Assembly (NCBI GenBank): GCA_964435475.1
Contig: CAYSZB010000019.1
Span: 1-37,648, forward strand
Source: CAYSZB01 sp964435475
GTDB taxonomy: Bacteria; Chloroflexota; Anaerolineae; Anaerolineales; Anaerolineaceae
DNA: 37,648 bases
Reading direction: 5' to 3'
The position numbers and the translations under genes are program-made. The notes under the pieces were generated by a model, which had not been told where the DNA came from, did no database searches, and worked only from the letters and a program-made list of their open reading frames with translations. Below, one piece after another: positions 16,012 to 24,391 of this stretch (the stretch's first letter is position 1; every line of letters starts with the position of its first letter).

Positions 16012-17226
16012 ATGAAAAAACATGCAATAACATTACTACTGGCTCTAATCATTTCCAGCCTGGTTTTGGCTGGTTGCACCGCCCCAACTGAGGTGGATAC
16101 GACCGCCAAGACCCTGGTTGCGCAAACCCTGACTGCCATGGCAGCAGTGACTGAGGCACCTCAACCAACAGCCACACCAACTGTTGAGCCCACAGCGACA
16201 TCAACCCCAACCCCCGAACCGACACCGGAGGTTTTATTGCCTTATGGGCCCGGCGATTTCCCGGTGGATGTCAACCCCTTGACCGGTCTGAAGGTTGCTG
16301 ACCCGGAATTGTTAAACCGGCGCCCGATGTTGATCAAGGTCGCCAATTATCCTGCCATTGGCAGGCCGCATGCCGGGCTTTCCTTTGCTGATATCGTTTT
16401 TGAATACTACATTGGTGAAGGCCTCAATCGTTTTATGGCGCTCTATTATGGGCAGGACGCCACCCAGATCGGTCCAATCCGTTCAGGGCGCATGGTAGAC
16501 CCTTACCTGACCATGATGTATGGTGGCGTTTTGGGTTTCAAAGGCGCTGATTCCTTTGTTTATTCACATATCGTCTCTCTGTTGGGTGATCGCGCCATCA
16601 CCGGTTCGGAATATACCTGCCCGGCGATCTGTGATAATGGGGATGGTACAGTGATCAGCATTTTTGCTGATTCAACCGCCTTCGCTGACCTCCTTGAGGC
16701 ACGCGCGATTGACAATTCCCGCCAGGAACTGGATGGCACGCGCTTTGACCCGCAAACACCTGCCGGTGGTGCCGATGGCAGGGAAGCGACTATTTCCTTT
16801 AATGTCCTGGATATTGGTCAATGGAAGTACGACCCGGCGTCGGGCAAGTACCTGCGCTGGATCGAGGAAACAGACGATAATCTGGATGTCACCATGATCC
16901 CACTCACTGATCGCGTCACCGGAGAGCAACTTGCCTTCTCCAATGTGGTTGTGTTGTTCGCTGATTACGAGGAATATGCCCCCACCTTGCATGACATTGA
17001 CATCTGGGGCAATACGGGTGGGCAGAGGGCAGTCATCTTTCGTGATGGCCAGGCCTTTGACGTGAACTGGCGTTCTGTGGATGCGGCCTCGCCGATCAAG
17101 TTCACTGACAGTAACGGGGATTATTTTGCCCTCAAACCCGGCAATACCTGGATGGTCATTGTAGGCAGGTATTCATCCGTCGAAGTGACAGATGGCTCCT
17201 GGGATATATTCTTTTATCTCAACTGA
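16012..17226 (+). CDS. DUF3048-domain lipoprotein
   Basis: This 404-residue lipoprotein has a signal peptide ending LVLAGC and a Thr/Pro linker to about residue 75. A DUF3048-type body follows: NPLTGL near its start, RRPMLIKVANYPAIGRPHAGLS, then IGPIRSGRM, and a C-terminal segment with FRDGQAFDVNWRS and GNTWMVIV. YerB of Bacillus is the best-known relative, and the biochemical role of the family is not established. ATG 16012 is chosen over an in-frame start at 15937 because GAGG is 6 bases before it and it begins a clean signal peptide. The next gene follows after 6 bases, so the two are likely co-transcribed. Confidence 0.88.
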   Translation: MKKHAITLLLALIISSLVLAGCTAPTEVDTTAKTLVAQTLTAMAAVTEAPQPTATPTVEPTATSTPTPEPTPEVLLPYGPGDFPVDVNPLTGLKVADPELLNRRPMLIKVANYPAIGRPHAGLSFADIVFEYYIGEGLNRFMALYYGQDATQIGPIRSGRMVDPYLTMMYGGVLGFKGADSFVYSHIVSLLGDRAITGSEYTCPAICDNGDGTVISIFADSTAFADLLEARAIDNSRQELDGTRFDPQTPAGGADGREATISFNVLDIGQWKYDPASGKYLRWIEETDDNLDVTMIPLTDRVTGEQLAFSNVVVLFADYEEYAPTLHDIDIWGNTGGQRAVIFRDGQAFDVNWRSVDAASPIKFTDSNGDYFALKPGNTWMVIVGRYSSVEVTDGSWDIFFYLN

Positions 17227-17232
17227 AATTTT

Positions 17233-17958
17233 ATGAAGACACTGGTCATATCCGACATTCATGCCAACCTGACCGCACTGGATGCAGTGTTGCAGGATGC
17301 CGGGAAATATGACCAGGTCTGGTGCCTGGGCGACCTGGTGGGTTATGGACCCGACCCCAACCAGTGCATCGATCGCCTGCGCGATTTACCCAACCTGACC
17401 TGCCTTTTGGGAAACCATGATGCGGCAGCGTTGGGGCTGATCGAGGTGGATGCTTTCAACTATGACGCCAGGCGTTCCCTGAACTGGCTCTCCACTGAAT
17501 TGACCACCTTCAGCCGCCGTTTCCTTGAAATGCTGCCTGCCAAGGTGGCCTTGGATGGCATCACCCTGGCGCATGGCAGTCCCCGCAACCCGGTATGGGA
17601 GTATGTCATGGATCACAATGTGGCCAGGGCAAATTTTGACAAGTACGAAACGACAGCCTGCCTGGTGGGTCACACCCACATCCCGTTGGTCTTTACCCAG
17701 TCGCCTGACTCTGGCAGCACGGTTTTTTACCAGGAAGATGAGCATCAATTCAAAGCAGAGACAAAGTGCATTATCAACCCCGGGTCGGTTGGGCAGCCCC
17801 GCGATCGCGACCCGCGGGCCTCATACCTGGTTTACGACGATGTCACCCGAATGTGGCAGAATCACCGTGTAGCCTACGACTTTCGCATTGTCCAGGAGCG
17901 CATCCTGGATGCCAGGCTGCCGATCAAGCATGCCCACCGCCTGGGCGAGGGAATTTGA
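17233..17958 (+). CDS. Calcineurin-like metallophosphoesterase (YfcE/MJ0936 type)
   Basis: This 241-residue cytoplasmic enzyme carries every metal-binding motif of the Metallophos_2 group: SDIHANLTALDAVL at the N-terminus, GDLVGYGPDPN, GNHDAA, LAHGSP and GHTHIP. It ends with NPGSVGQPRDRDPRASY, typical of this subfamily. Such enzymes hydrolyse phosphodiesters or phosphomonoesters with two metals; physiological substrates are mostly unknown. It starts 6 bases after the DUF3048 stop without a strong Shine-Dalgarno, suggesting coupled expression. Confidence 0.93.
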   Translation: MKTLVISDIHANLTALDAVLQDAGKYDQVWCLGDLVGYGPDPNQCIDRLRDLPNLTCLLGNHDAAALGLIEVDAFNYDARRSLNWLSTELTTFSRRFLEMLPAKVALDGITLAHGSPRNPVWEYVMDHNVARANFDKYETTACLVGHTHIPLVFTQSPDSGSTVFYQEDEHQFKAETKCIINPGSVGQPRDRDPRASYLVYDDVTRMWQNHRVAYDFRIVQERILDARLPIKHAHRLGEGI

Positions 17959-17988
17959 TCCAATTCCTGCCTTGATTCTAGCGATTTG

Positions 17989-17997
17989 TGCTATATT
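17989..17997 (+). promoter_or_regulatory. Extended -10 for the DUF4349 gene
   Basis: TGC-TATATT forms an extended -10 about 70 bases before ATG 18069. A TTGATT lies 14 bases upstream of the hexamer, which is short for a -35. Confidence 0.35.
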
Positions 17998-18068
17998 ACT
18001 CAGTAACGGAACAATTCTGAACCCTTCAGCGTCAGAGTATCATAAAGAAAGTTCATAAGGAGAAAAAG

Positions 18069-19049
18069 ATGAAGAAGATTTGGATACTTTTAATTATTGG
18101 AGTACTTTTCCTGACTGGCTGTAGTGCCAGGAGTGAAGACAGGTCATTGACTGTATTTCCACAATCAGCTCCAGAGTATGAGATGCCGGCTGCAGAAGAG
18201 TCTTACTACGAAGGCGAAAAAAGAGAAGCCTCAAGCAGTTATGATAATGTCACCAACGGCAGCGGCGTGGATGCCAGCTCGGTCGAACGACTGGTGATCA
18301 AAAATGCCAGCCTGTCGGTGGCTGTTGCTGACCCGGTTGCCTCTATGGATGCGATCAGCCTGATGGCTGAAGAGATGGGCGGTTTCCTGGTTGGCTCCAA
18401 CATGTACAAATACCAGTTGTCAACCGGTGTTGAAGTGCCGCGTGCATCGATCACCATCCGTGTACCATCTGAGCGTTTGGATGAAGCCATGACCAGGATC
18501 AAAGCAATGGCTGCAGACCCGAAAACCGGTGTTCTCAGTGAAAGTGTGTCCGGTCAGGATGTCACTGCTGAATATACCGATTCAAAATCAAGGTTGAAGA
18601 ACCTCCAGGCAGCGGAAGAACAACTGGTTGAACTGTTGGACTCTGCCAAAGATCTTCAATACACGCTCGAGATCTTCCGTGAGTTGACCAGCATTCGCGG
18701 CCAGATCGAGGTCTTACAGGGCCAGATCAAGTACTATGAAGAGGCTGCCGCCTTGTCCTCCATCGCTGTTGATCTGGTAGGCGAGGAATCCCTGCAACCG
18801 ATCGAGATCGGTGGCTGGAAGCCCAAGGGTATTGCCAAAGATGCCATCCAGGCATTGATCAAAGCCTTACAGGGACTTGGGACGGCACTTATCTGGTTTG
18901 GCCTTTACTGCCTGCCCTTCCTGATCCCGTTGGGTGTTGGTGTCTACTTCCTGGTCAAGGGCATCCGCAAAGCCAGGGCTAAGCGGAAAGCTCGCAAAGA
19001 GGCAGAAGCCATTCTTTCTTCGGCCCCGTCTGTAACAGGTGAGAAGTAG
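18069..19049 (+). CDS. DUF4349-domain membrane lipoprotein
   Basis: This 326-residue protein starts with a signal peptide ending FLTGC. A polar stretch precedes a DUF4349 domain (about 70-250) with VIKNASLSVAVADP, ITIRVPSERLDEAM and GQDVTAEYTDSKSRLKNL. A coiled-coil-like helix (about 165-225) follows. It closes with one membrane helix (about 272-298) and a strongly basic tail, so it may be held at both ends. DUF4349 proteins have no agreed function. AAGGAG 6 bases before the ATG supports the start, and a terminator follows the stop, so it is probably transcribed alone. Confidence 0.9.
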   Translation: MKKIWILLIIGVLFLTGCSARSEDRSLTVFPQSAPEYEMPAAEESYYEGEKREASSSYDNVTNGSGVDASSVERLVIKNASLSVAVADPVASMDAISLMAEEMGGFLVGSNMYKYQLSTGVEVPRASITIRVPSERLDEAMTRIKAMAADPKTGVLSESVSGQDVTAEYTDSKSRLKNLQAAEEQLVELLDSAKDLQYTLEIFRELTSIRGQIEVLQGQIKYYEEAAALSSIAVDLVGEESLQPIEIGGWKPKGIAKDAIQALIKALQGLGTALIWFGLYCLPFLIPLGVGVYFLVKGIRKARAKRKARKEAEAILSSAPSVTGEK

Positions 19050-19073
19050 TAATTAGGCTCTCTAAAATATAAA

Positions 19074-19106
19074 CAACCGGTACTTTGTAAGTGCCGGTTG
19101 TTTTTT
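19074..19106 (+). terminator. Intrinsic terminator after the DUF4349 gene
   Basis: CAACCGGTAC (19074-19083) pairs with GTGCCGGTTG (19091-19100), with one G-U pair, and is followed by a run of Ts. It lies 25 bases after the stop and separates this gene from the convergent tsaC. Confidence 0.9.
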
Positions 19107-19116
19107 ATTATGGAGC

Positions 19117-19743
19117 TTATGAACCTTTCCAGGCTCTAATGATGGCTTCCCTGGAGATCGGACCTTCCCTCACAATGACTGGTTCATCGCCGCTGCAGTC
19201 CACCACGGTTGAGGCAGTCTCATTTTTTTCTGCCCCATCGTCCAGGATCAGCTCAACCTTGCCCTTGAATTGGTCGATGATCTCGGAAAAGACCGTCAGG
19301 TTGGCAGAGCCCGAAAGGTTGGCGCTTGTTGTCGCAAGGGGGCCGGTTGCCATGAGCAGGCTGCACAGAGCTGCATGGTCAGGCATGCGGATGCCCACAC
19401 TCGGGTATGCGGAAATCAGACCCGGCAGGCTCTCATGCTTGGGCAGGAGCAATGTCAGCGCACCCGGCCAGAATGTCCTGGCAAGATGGGCGGCTCTTGG
19501 GCTGATGCTTGCTGTGACAGATGCCAGTTGAGTGATTTCACCGATCAGGATTGGGATGGCTTTCTCGGGAGCTCTTTGTTTGACCTCGTAAATCGCCTGG
19601 ATGGCTGTTTCTTTCCATGGGTCGCAGGCAATGCCAAACACTGTATCAGTTGGAAAAATGATCAACCTGCCGGTCTGTATCACCCACTTGGCAGCTTTGA
19701 CCATTTCAGGGTCGTTTATGGCTCCGATCAAAGTCTTTTTCAT
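19117..19743 (-). CDS. tsaC: Threonylcarbamoyl-AMP synthase (YrdC/Sua5 domain)
   Basis: This 208-residue enzyme makes threonylcarbamoyl-AMP from threonine, bicarbonate and ATP, the donor used by TsaD for t6A37 in tRNA. The YrdC fold is recognised by FPTDTVFGIACD, KQRAPEKAIPI, YPSVGIRMPDH and ATTSANLSG. It has the catalytic YrdC domain only, without the C-terminal Sua5 domain. Its ATG overlaps the prmC stop (ATGA), which implies translational coupling in prfA-prmC-tsaC, a gene order common in bacteria. Confidence 0.95.
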   Translation of the reverse strand: MKKTLIGAINDPEMVKAAKWVIQTGRLIIFPTDTVFGIACDPWKETAIQAIYEVKQRAPEKAIPILIGEITQLASVTASISPRAAHLARTFWPGALTLLLPKHESLPGLISAYPSVGIRMPDHAALCSLLMATGPLATTSANLSGSANLTVFSEIIDQFKGKVELILDDGAEKNETASTVVDCSGDEPVIVREGPISREAIIRAWKGS

Positions 19744-20746
19744 GCGCTCCGCTCGATACCCACCAGGCGGTCTTTCCCCGCCAGGTCCTGGTATAACTTG
19801 ATTTTATCCTTGGGCAGCTGTTTCTTTGCCAGGGCAAGGACCTGTTCGCCTTGCGTTTCTTCAATTTCCAGAAGACACAAGCCGGGTGTGCATAACCTCC
19901 CGTCCAGTTGTCCAAGCAGCCGCTCAATGAGGTCCAGGCCTCTCTCGCCGCCATCCAATGCAAGCCTCGGTTCATACCCGATGCTGTTGACCGCTGCCAA
20001 TTTGTGGGTCGGGATGTAGGGCAAATTGGCACAGACCAGGTCAAAATCCTGTCCGATCCCTTTCAACAGGTCTGCCTGTAAAAATCTGATTTGCCCCTGC
20101 ACCTGGTGGGCGCTTGCATTCATCCTCGCCAAGTGCAATGCCTCCGGGCTGATTTCTGTGGCTGTGACCTGCAAATCGGGGAAGCGCTTTGCCAGGACGA
20201 TGCCGATGCACCCACTTCCGGTGCCCAGGTCAGCAGCTCTCCGGTAGGCGGGGTGTTGGGTTAACCATTCGATTGCCTTTTCGACCAGCAATTCTGTCTC
20301 CGGGCGCGGGATGAGGACTTTGGGCGATACTTGGAATGTGTACCCGAAGAATTCCTGTTTCTCCAGGATATATGCCAGCGGCTCGCCACTCACCAGCCTC
20401 TGCCAGGCAGCAGTGATCATTGCGGCTTGATGTTCCTCCAGCTGGAATTCGGGGTAGGCTAACAGCCAGGATTTTNNNNNNNNNNNNNNNNNNNNNNNNN
20501 NNNNNNNNNNNNNNNNNNNNNNNNNNNNNNNNNNNNNNNNNNNNNNNNNNNNNNNNNNNNNNNNNNNNNNNNNNNTGCGGCTTGATGTTCCTCCAGCTGG
20601 AATTCGGGGTAGGCTAACAGCCAGGATTTTTCCTGCTCTAAACAATGGCTTGCCACAACCAGGAATATTTCCCCCGGTGTGTCCAGTCCCCTCGGTGTCT
20701 CGCTAATTAAGCTCTTCTTGAGTTCCTGGAGTTCGATCTTACTCAT
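19740..20746 (-). CDS. prmC: Release factor N5-glutamine methyltransferase, split by a false scaffold gap
   Basis: PrmC methylates the glutamine of the GGQ motif in release factors, using SAM. The N-terminal helical domain lies before the gap (MSKIELQELKKS onward). The methyltransferase domain after it has IPRPETELLVE, DLGTGSGCIG and CANLPYIP. The usual NPPY substrate motif reads NLPY here. A run of 100 Ns at 20476-20575 puts the two ends in different frames. The 55 bases on each side of the gap are identical; removing the Ns and one copy gives 852 bases, an unbroken 283-residue protein of normal length. ATG 20746 overlaps the prfA stop by 8 bases. The gene is intact in all likelihood. Confidence 0.93.
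20421..20475 (+). repeat. 55-bp direct repeat, left of gap
   Basis: This 55-base segment, ending at the first N, is identical to 20576-20630 on the other side of the gap. It is best explained as unmerged overlap between two contig ends. Confidence 0.9.
20476..20575. other. Scaffold gap of exactly 100 Ns
   Basis: The run is exactly 100 N, a common placeholder length. Identical 55-bp flanks indicate that no sequence is missing and that the ends overlap. The gap falls inside prmC. Confidence 0.95.
20576..20630 (+). repeat. 55-bp direct repeat, right of gap
   Basis: This is the second copy of 20421-20475, with no mismatch. Both copies encode the same PrmC residues (KSWLLAYPEFQLEEHQAA) but in different frames because of the inserted Ns. 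Confidence 0.9.
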
Positions 20747-21809
20747 CGGTGTCGATGGTTGCCAGCCGCTCGGCTTCATCTGTCAGGCGCAGTTCGTTTA
20801 TGAAATAATCCAGTTCAGTGCCGCTGAGTACGCCATTCAGGTTGTAGGAAGAGAGGTTGATGCGGTGATCGGTGATCCGGCTCTGGGGAAAGTTATAAGT
20901 GCGGATTTTCTCAGCGCGTTCACCCGAGCCGATCTGGCTGCGCCGGGTGGCATCCTGTTCTGAGTTTTGTTTGGCCAGCTTGATCTCATACAGCCTGGCG
21001 CGTAAAATGCCCATTGCCCGCAGCTTGTTTTGCAGCTGGGAGCGTTCATCCTGGCAGGCGACCACCATACCGGTCGGGATGTGGGTCAGGCGGATGGCGG
21101 TCATGTTCTTTTGCACATTCTGTCCGCCAGCCCCGGCTGATTTGAAAACATCGATCTGGATATCCGAGTCAGGAATGTCAATCTCGACCTCGTCCACCTC
21201 CGCCAGCACTGCCACGGTCACGGTGGATGTGTGAATCCGTCCCTGCGCTTCGGTCTCGGGCACGCGTTGCACACGATGCACACCGGATTCAAATTTCATG
21301 CGCGAGAAAGCCCCTTTTCCCTTGATCGAGAAGATAACTTCTTTGATGCCGCCAATCCCTGTCTCATTGCTCGAGATAAGCTCGGTTTTCCAGCGTTTCA
21401 GCTCGGCGTAGCGGGAGTACATACGGTACAGGTCTGCGGCAAACAGGCCGGCCTCATCGCCGCCTGTCCCGGCGCGGATCTCCATGATGACGTTGCGCTC
21501 ATCACGCGGATCTTTGGGTACCAGCATATCCTTCAATTCTTTTTCACTGGCAGCCAGTTGCTCCTCAAGCTCGTGCAATTCCATTTCTGCCATTGCATAG
21601 AGTTCCCCATCCGCCGATTGCATGAGTTCCCGTGTCTCTATGATCCTTGTGTTTAATGACAGGTATTCTTGCGCTTCTCTCACCACTGGCTCAAGGTCTG
21701 ACCGTTCCTTGGAAAGTTCGATCAATGCCTGCCGGTCTTTTCCGGGTTCGGCAAGCTGCTTTTCGATCTCATCAAACCGGTCAATAATGCTTTGTAATTT
21801 TTCCAACAT
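20739..21809 (-). CDS. prfA: Peptide chain release factor 1
   Basis: RF1 (356 residues) ends translation at UAA and UAG. The domain order is normal. GTGGDEAGLF starts domain 2. The stop-codon-reading PxT tripeptide is PET (184-186) in RVQRVPETEAQGRIHT, which separates RF1 from RF2 (SPF). The catalytic GGQ is at 228-230 in AGAGGQNVQK. It heads the operon prfA-prmC-tsaC; its stop overlaps the start of prmC, the enzyme that methylates this GGQ glutamine. A TGG-TATAAT extended -10 lies about 35 bases upstream. Confidence 0.97.
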   Translation of the reverse strand: MLEKLQSIIDRFDEIEKQLAEPGKDRQALIELSKERSDLEPVVREAQEYLSLNTRIIETRELMQSADGELYAMAEMELHELEEQLAASEKELKDMLVPKDPRDERNVIMEIRAGTGGDEAGLFAADLYRMYSRYAELKRWKTELISSNETGIGGIKEVIFSIKGKGAFSRMKFESGVHRVQRVPETEAQGRIHTSTVTVAVLAEVDEVEIDIPDSDIQIDVFKSAGAGGQNVQKNMTAIRLTHIPTGMVVACQDERSQLQNKLRAMGILRARLYEIKLAKQNSEQDATRRSQIGSGERAEKIRTYNFPQSRITDHRINLSSYNLNGVLSGTELDYFINELRLTDEAERLATIDTDE

Positions 21810-21841
21810 AAATACGTTCCTTAAGTGTTAATTGCGTTCGG

Positions 21842-21850
21842 ATTATACCA
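21842..21850 (-). promoter_or_regulatory. Extended -10 promoter of prfA-prmC-tsaC
   Basis: On the minus strand TGG-TATAAT is an exact extended -10. Predicted initiation is about 26 bases before ATG 21809. No -35 resembling TTGACA is present. Confidence 0.55.
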
Positions 21851-21904
21851 CTGAGGGATTAAGAGCCTGTTCTAAAGATCATGTTTCCTGGAGATTTTAT
21901 AAGG

Positions 21905-21910
21905 TAGAAT
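21905..21910 (+). promoter_or_regulatory. Possible -10 for the HDAC-like gene
   Basis: TAGAAT within TTTTATAAGG-TAGAAT-TCTCCC resembles the TTTTATAGGG-TAAAAT-CCC element before the DUF3048 gene (15977-15994). It is 39 bases before ATG 21949. Only two examples were seen, so this is tentative. Confidence 0.3.
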
Positions 21911-21948
21911 TCTCCCTATATGATCACACACAAGGATTGTCCTACCCG

Positions 21949-22974
21949 ATGAAAGATTGCCTTTTCTCCATCGTGTCCTCTGATCTGCATACCCAGCCGG
22001 GTCATCCCGAGTCAGCTGCCAGGTTTTCCAATCTCCTGCAGTGGACCGATTGCCCGCCTTATGTGGGCATGCACCACATCACCCCTCAGCCAGCCAGGAA
22101 TGACGACCTCCTGCGGGTACATACCCCGGACATGCTGCTTGCATTAAGGATCGCCTGTGGTATGGGCTTGCACCAGATCGAATATGCCCCGACCTATGTG
22201 GGAGGGAGTTCCTATGAAGCGGCCTTAATGGCTGCCGGAGCCACCCTCGAACTCAACAGGCAGGTCTTACAGCCTGCTTCCCCTGCCAGGCGCGCTTTTG
22301 CCATCGTCCGTCCGCCCGGTCACCATGTGGACCGCGAGCATCCGGCAGGTTTTTGCCTGCTCAACAACCTGGCAGTGGCTGTGGCGGATGCCCTCGAAAG
22401 CGGTTTGCAGAAAGTGGCCATCATCGACTTTGATGCCCATCACGGCAATGGCACACAGAATATATTTCTGGATGACCCCCGTGTCGGCTTCTTCTCAATG
22501 CACCAGGAGGGTATCTATCCCGGATCTGGGGGACTTGATGAGATTTGCCTGGTTCAGAAAAGAATTATCAACCTGCCCCTGCCTCCAAATTGTGGGGATG
22601 AGGTCTTTGATCTGGTTTCACAAAGTATTCTCAAGCCCTGGTTGCAGCACCTTCAACCGGATATGATCTTTGTTTCGGCTGGTTTTGATGGGCATTTCAA
22701 TGATCCCTTGACCGCCTTGAATTACTCGACGGCTGGTTTTTATGACTTTTCCAGGCAGATCATTGAATTTGCTGAGCAGTTCAGCTCTGGTCGCGTCTTG
22801 TTTGTCCTTGAGGGTGGCTATGACGCCCGGGACCTTGCCGAAAACTCCCAGGCGGTTTTGTGCGCGTTGGTGGGGGGCGATAAATACCCCAATAGCAATG
22901 GGCAGAGCCAGCATAAACCAGTGAACGTTACCGATCGCATCAGGTTGCTCGTCAAGCTGCACGAACTCGCCTGA
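21949..22974 (+). CDS. HDAC-family (class II / acetoin-utilisation-like) deacetylase
   Basis: This 341-residue zinc amidohydrolase has the arginase/deacetylase fold. Family motifs are complete: RPPGHHVDREHPAGFC with the catalytic His pair, IDFDAHHGNGTQ with zinc ligands Asp and His, FVSAGFDGHFNDPL with the third ligand, and LEGGYD. It probably removes acetyl groups from acetyl-lysine or acetylpolyamines. ATG 21949 is preferred because the family fold starts at once (SSDLHTQPGHPESAARF); the frame is open back to 21832 but that part is not conserved-looking. The nearest AAGGA is 12 bases away, so the start is less certain than the gene. It leads a plus-strand series with a phosphatase and a GNAT acetyltransferase. 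Confidence 0.92.
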   Translation: MKDCLFSIVSSDLHTQPGHPESAARFSNLLQWTDCPPYVGMHHITPQPARNDDLLRVHTPDMLLALRIACGMGLHQIEYAPTYVGGSSYEAALMAAGATLELNRQVLQPASPARRAFAIVRPPGHHVDREHPAGFCLLNNLAVAVADALESGLQKVAIIDFDAHHGNGTQNIFLDDPRVGFFSMHQEGIYPGSGGLDEICLVQKRIINLPLPPNCGDEVFDLVSQSILKPWLQHLQPDMIFVSAGFDGHFNDPLTALNYSTAGFYDFSRQIIEFAEQFSSGRVLFVLEGGYDARDLAENSQAVLCALVGGDKYPNSNGQSQHKPVNVTDRIRLLVKLHELA

Positions 22975-22993
22975 TACTATGTAAAGGAACTTA

Positions 22994-23719
22994 TTGGAAC
23001 TTTATTTCATACGCCATGCGCAGTCAGAGAATAATGCCATCTGGTCTGCCAACCCTAACGAGGAACTGCGCAAAGCAGACCCCAGCCTGACACCGATCGG
23101 CTTTCAACAGGCCGGATTGGTGGCAGATCTTTTAGCCGCACCTTACACCAGGCAGGAAATGGACTGGGACCCCCATAACCGCCAAGGATTTGGCCTGACC
23201 CATCTTTACTGTGGTCTGATGGAAAGGGCACTCCTTACCGGCACGATCATCTCCCGTAAACTCGGTTTACCTTTGGTTGGGCGGCTCGACTTTCATGAAG
23301 CGGGCGGCATCTACCTGGCAAGGGTGGTTAATGGCCAGGAGGAAGTTGATATTTTACATGGCCATACCCGGGACTACCTTGACCGGACATTCCCCGACCT
23401 TGTAAAACCGGCTGGGATCGCTGATCATGGCTGGTGGCGAGGCGGTATGGAAACCCGTGAAGAGAAACTTCTGCGTGCAAAGCTAATTGTTGACTTTTTG
23501 ATCCAGGCACATGGTGGTACCTCGGACCGGGTCGGCATCATTACCCATGGCGGGATCTATAAATCGATCTTTCGCACTTTCTTCCAGGTTGCTCCTGAAA
23601 CGCTCTTTTCCGTCCTTCTGAATAATTGTTCGCTCAGCCGCCTGGATGTGGACGAAAATGGGGTAACATTGATGTACCAGAACCGTGTCGATTTCTTACC
23701 GACAGAATTGATAACTTAA
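22994..23719 (+). CDS. Histidine phosphatase (phosphoglycerate-mutase-like)
   Basis: This 241-residue protein belongs to the histidine phosphatase superfamily. The N-terminal RHAQSEN is the phospho-accepting RHG-type motif, with Gln in place of the usual Gly. The second catalytic His is in THGGIYKSIF, and LMERALLTGTII matches the conserved Arg region. It has an insert between these motifs and no metabolic context, so a broad-specificity phosphatase is more likely than a glycolytic mutase. It starts with TTG at 22994: AAAGG sits 6 bases before it, the RH motif follows within eight residues, and no ATG is available. It begins 19 bases after the deacetylase stop. Confidence 0.88.
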   Translation: MELYFIRHAQSENNAIWSANPNEELRKADPSLTPIGFQQAGLVADLLAAPYTRQEMDWDPHNRQGFGLTHLYCGLMERALLTGTIISRKLGLPLVGRLDFHEAGGIYLARVVNGQEEVDILHGHTRDYLDRTFPDLVKPAGIADHGWWRGGMETREEKLLRAKLIVDFLIQAHGGTSDRVGIITHGGIYKSIFRTFFQVAPETLFSVLLNNCSLSRLDVDENGVTLMYQNRVDFLPTELIT

Positions 23720-23720
23720 A

Positions 23721-24362
23721 ATGGCAGAAACAAAACAAAATAAAAATGTGATTAAGGTCCGGGCTGCAGAACCCGCAGATGCCCGCCTGGCCTCAAAACT
23801 GCTCTTCCTGTCTTTCCCGGATTTCTCTACCTACGGACCGGGATTGAACAAGGATGAGCGTGCAAAGAACATTTACGAGAAGACCTTCCCCCTCGAAAAA
23901 CACCGCTTCAGTTATAAAAACGCCCAGGTTGCTGAAATTCACGGCCAAAAAGCCGGCCTGGTGGTGAGTTTTAAAGGCCAGCTCAGACGTAGGTTAAATT
24001 TCAGGCTTGCGCACCTCTTGTTGAAGGCTTACCGTGTAAAAGGCAAATGGGTCCTGTTGCGACGCCTGTTTCCCATGACGTTCATGGAAGAAACCCGGCG
24101 CGATGACTGGGTTCTGAGCAACATTGCGGTCCTGCCAAAACACCAGGGGCAGGGTGTCGGCAAAGCCCTGCTTAAAGCTGCTGAAAAACAGGCCAGGGCT
24201 GATGGCTGCAAAAGGATGGTGGTGATGGTGGGTATTCAAAACACCAATGCGCGAAAATTCTTTGAACATTTAGGTTACAAGGTGACTGCCATCGGCCTGG
24301 AATCCAACCGCAGGGTGAAAATGTTTGGCCCCGGCTATCACCGTATGGTCAAAAAGTTGTGA
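23721..24362 (+). CDS. GNAT-family N-acetyltransferase
   Basis: This 213-residue protein has the GNAT acetyl-CoA-binding signature. Motif A is LSNIAVLPKHQGQGVGKALL, followed by AEKQARADGCKRMVVMV and NARKFFEHLGYK (motif B). The N-terminal half has a basic insertion (RRRLNFR, KGKWVLLRRLF) that is not part of the core fold. The substrate is unknown. It begins one base after the phosphatase stop, so the two are translated from one mRNA. Together with the deacetylase two genes upstream it could form an acetylation/deacetylation pair, but GNATs act on many small molecules. Confidence 0.92.
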   Translation: MAETKQNKNVIKVRAAEPADARLASKLLFLSFPDFSTYGPGLNKDERAKNIYEKTFPLEKHRFSYKNAQVAEIHGQKAGLVVSFKGQLRRRLNFRLAHLLLKAYRVKGKWVLLRRLFPMTFMEETRRDDWVLSNIAVLPKHQGQGVGKALLKAAEKQARADGCKRMVVMVGIQNTNARKFFEHLGYKVTAIGLESNRRVKMFGPGYHRMVKKL

Positions 24363-24391
24363 CCAACAAATTCTAAACGGAATATACCATC

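Noticed and set aside
20459..20779. prmC as a true frameshifted pseudogene
   Set aside because: The frame change is caused by the 100 Ns plus the duplicated 55 bases; collapsing them restores one frame.
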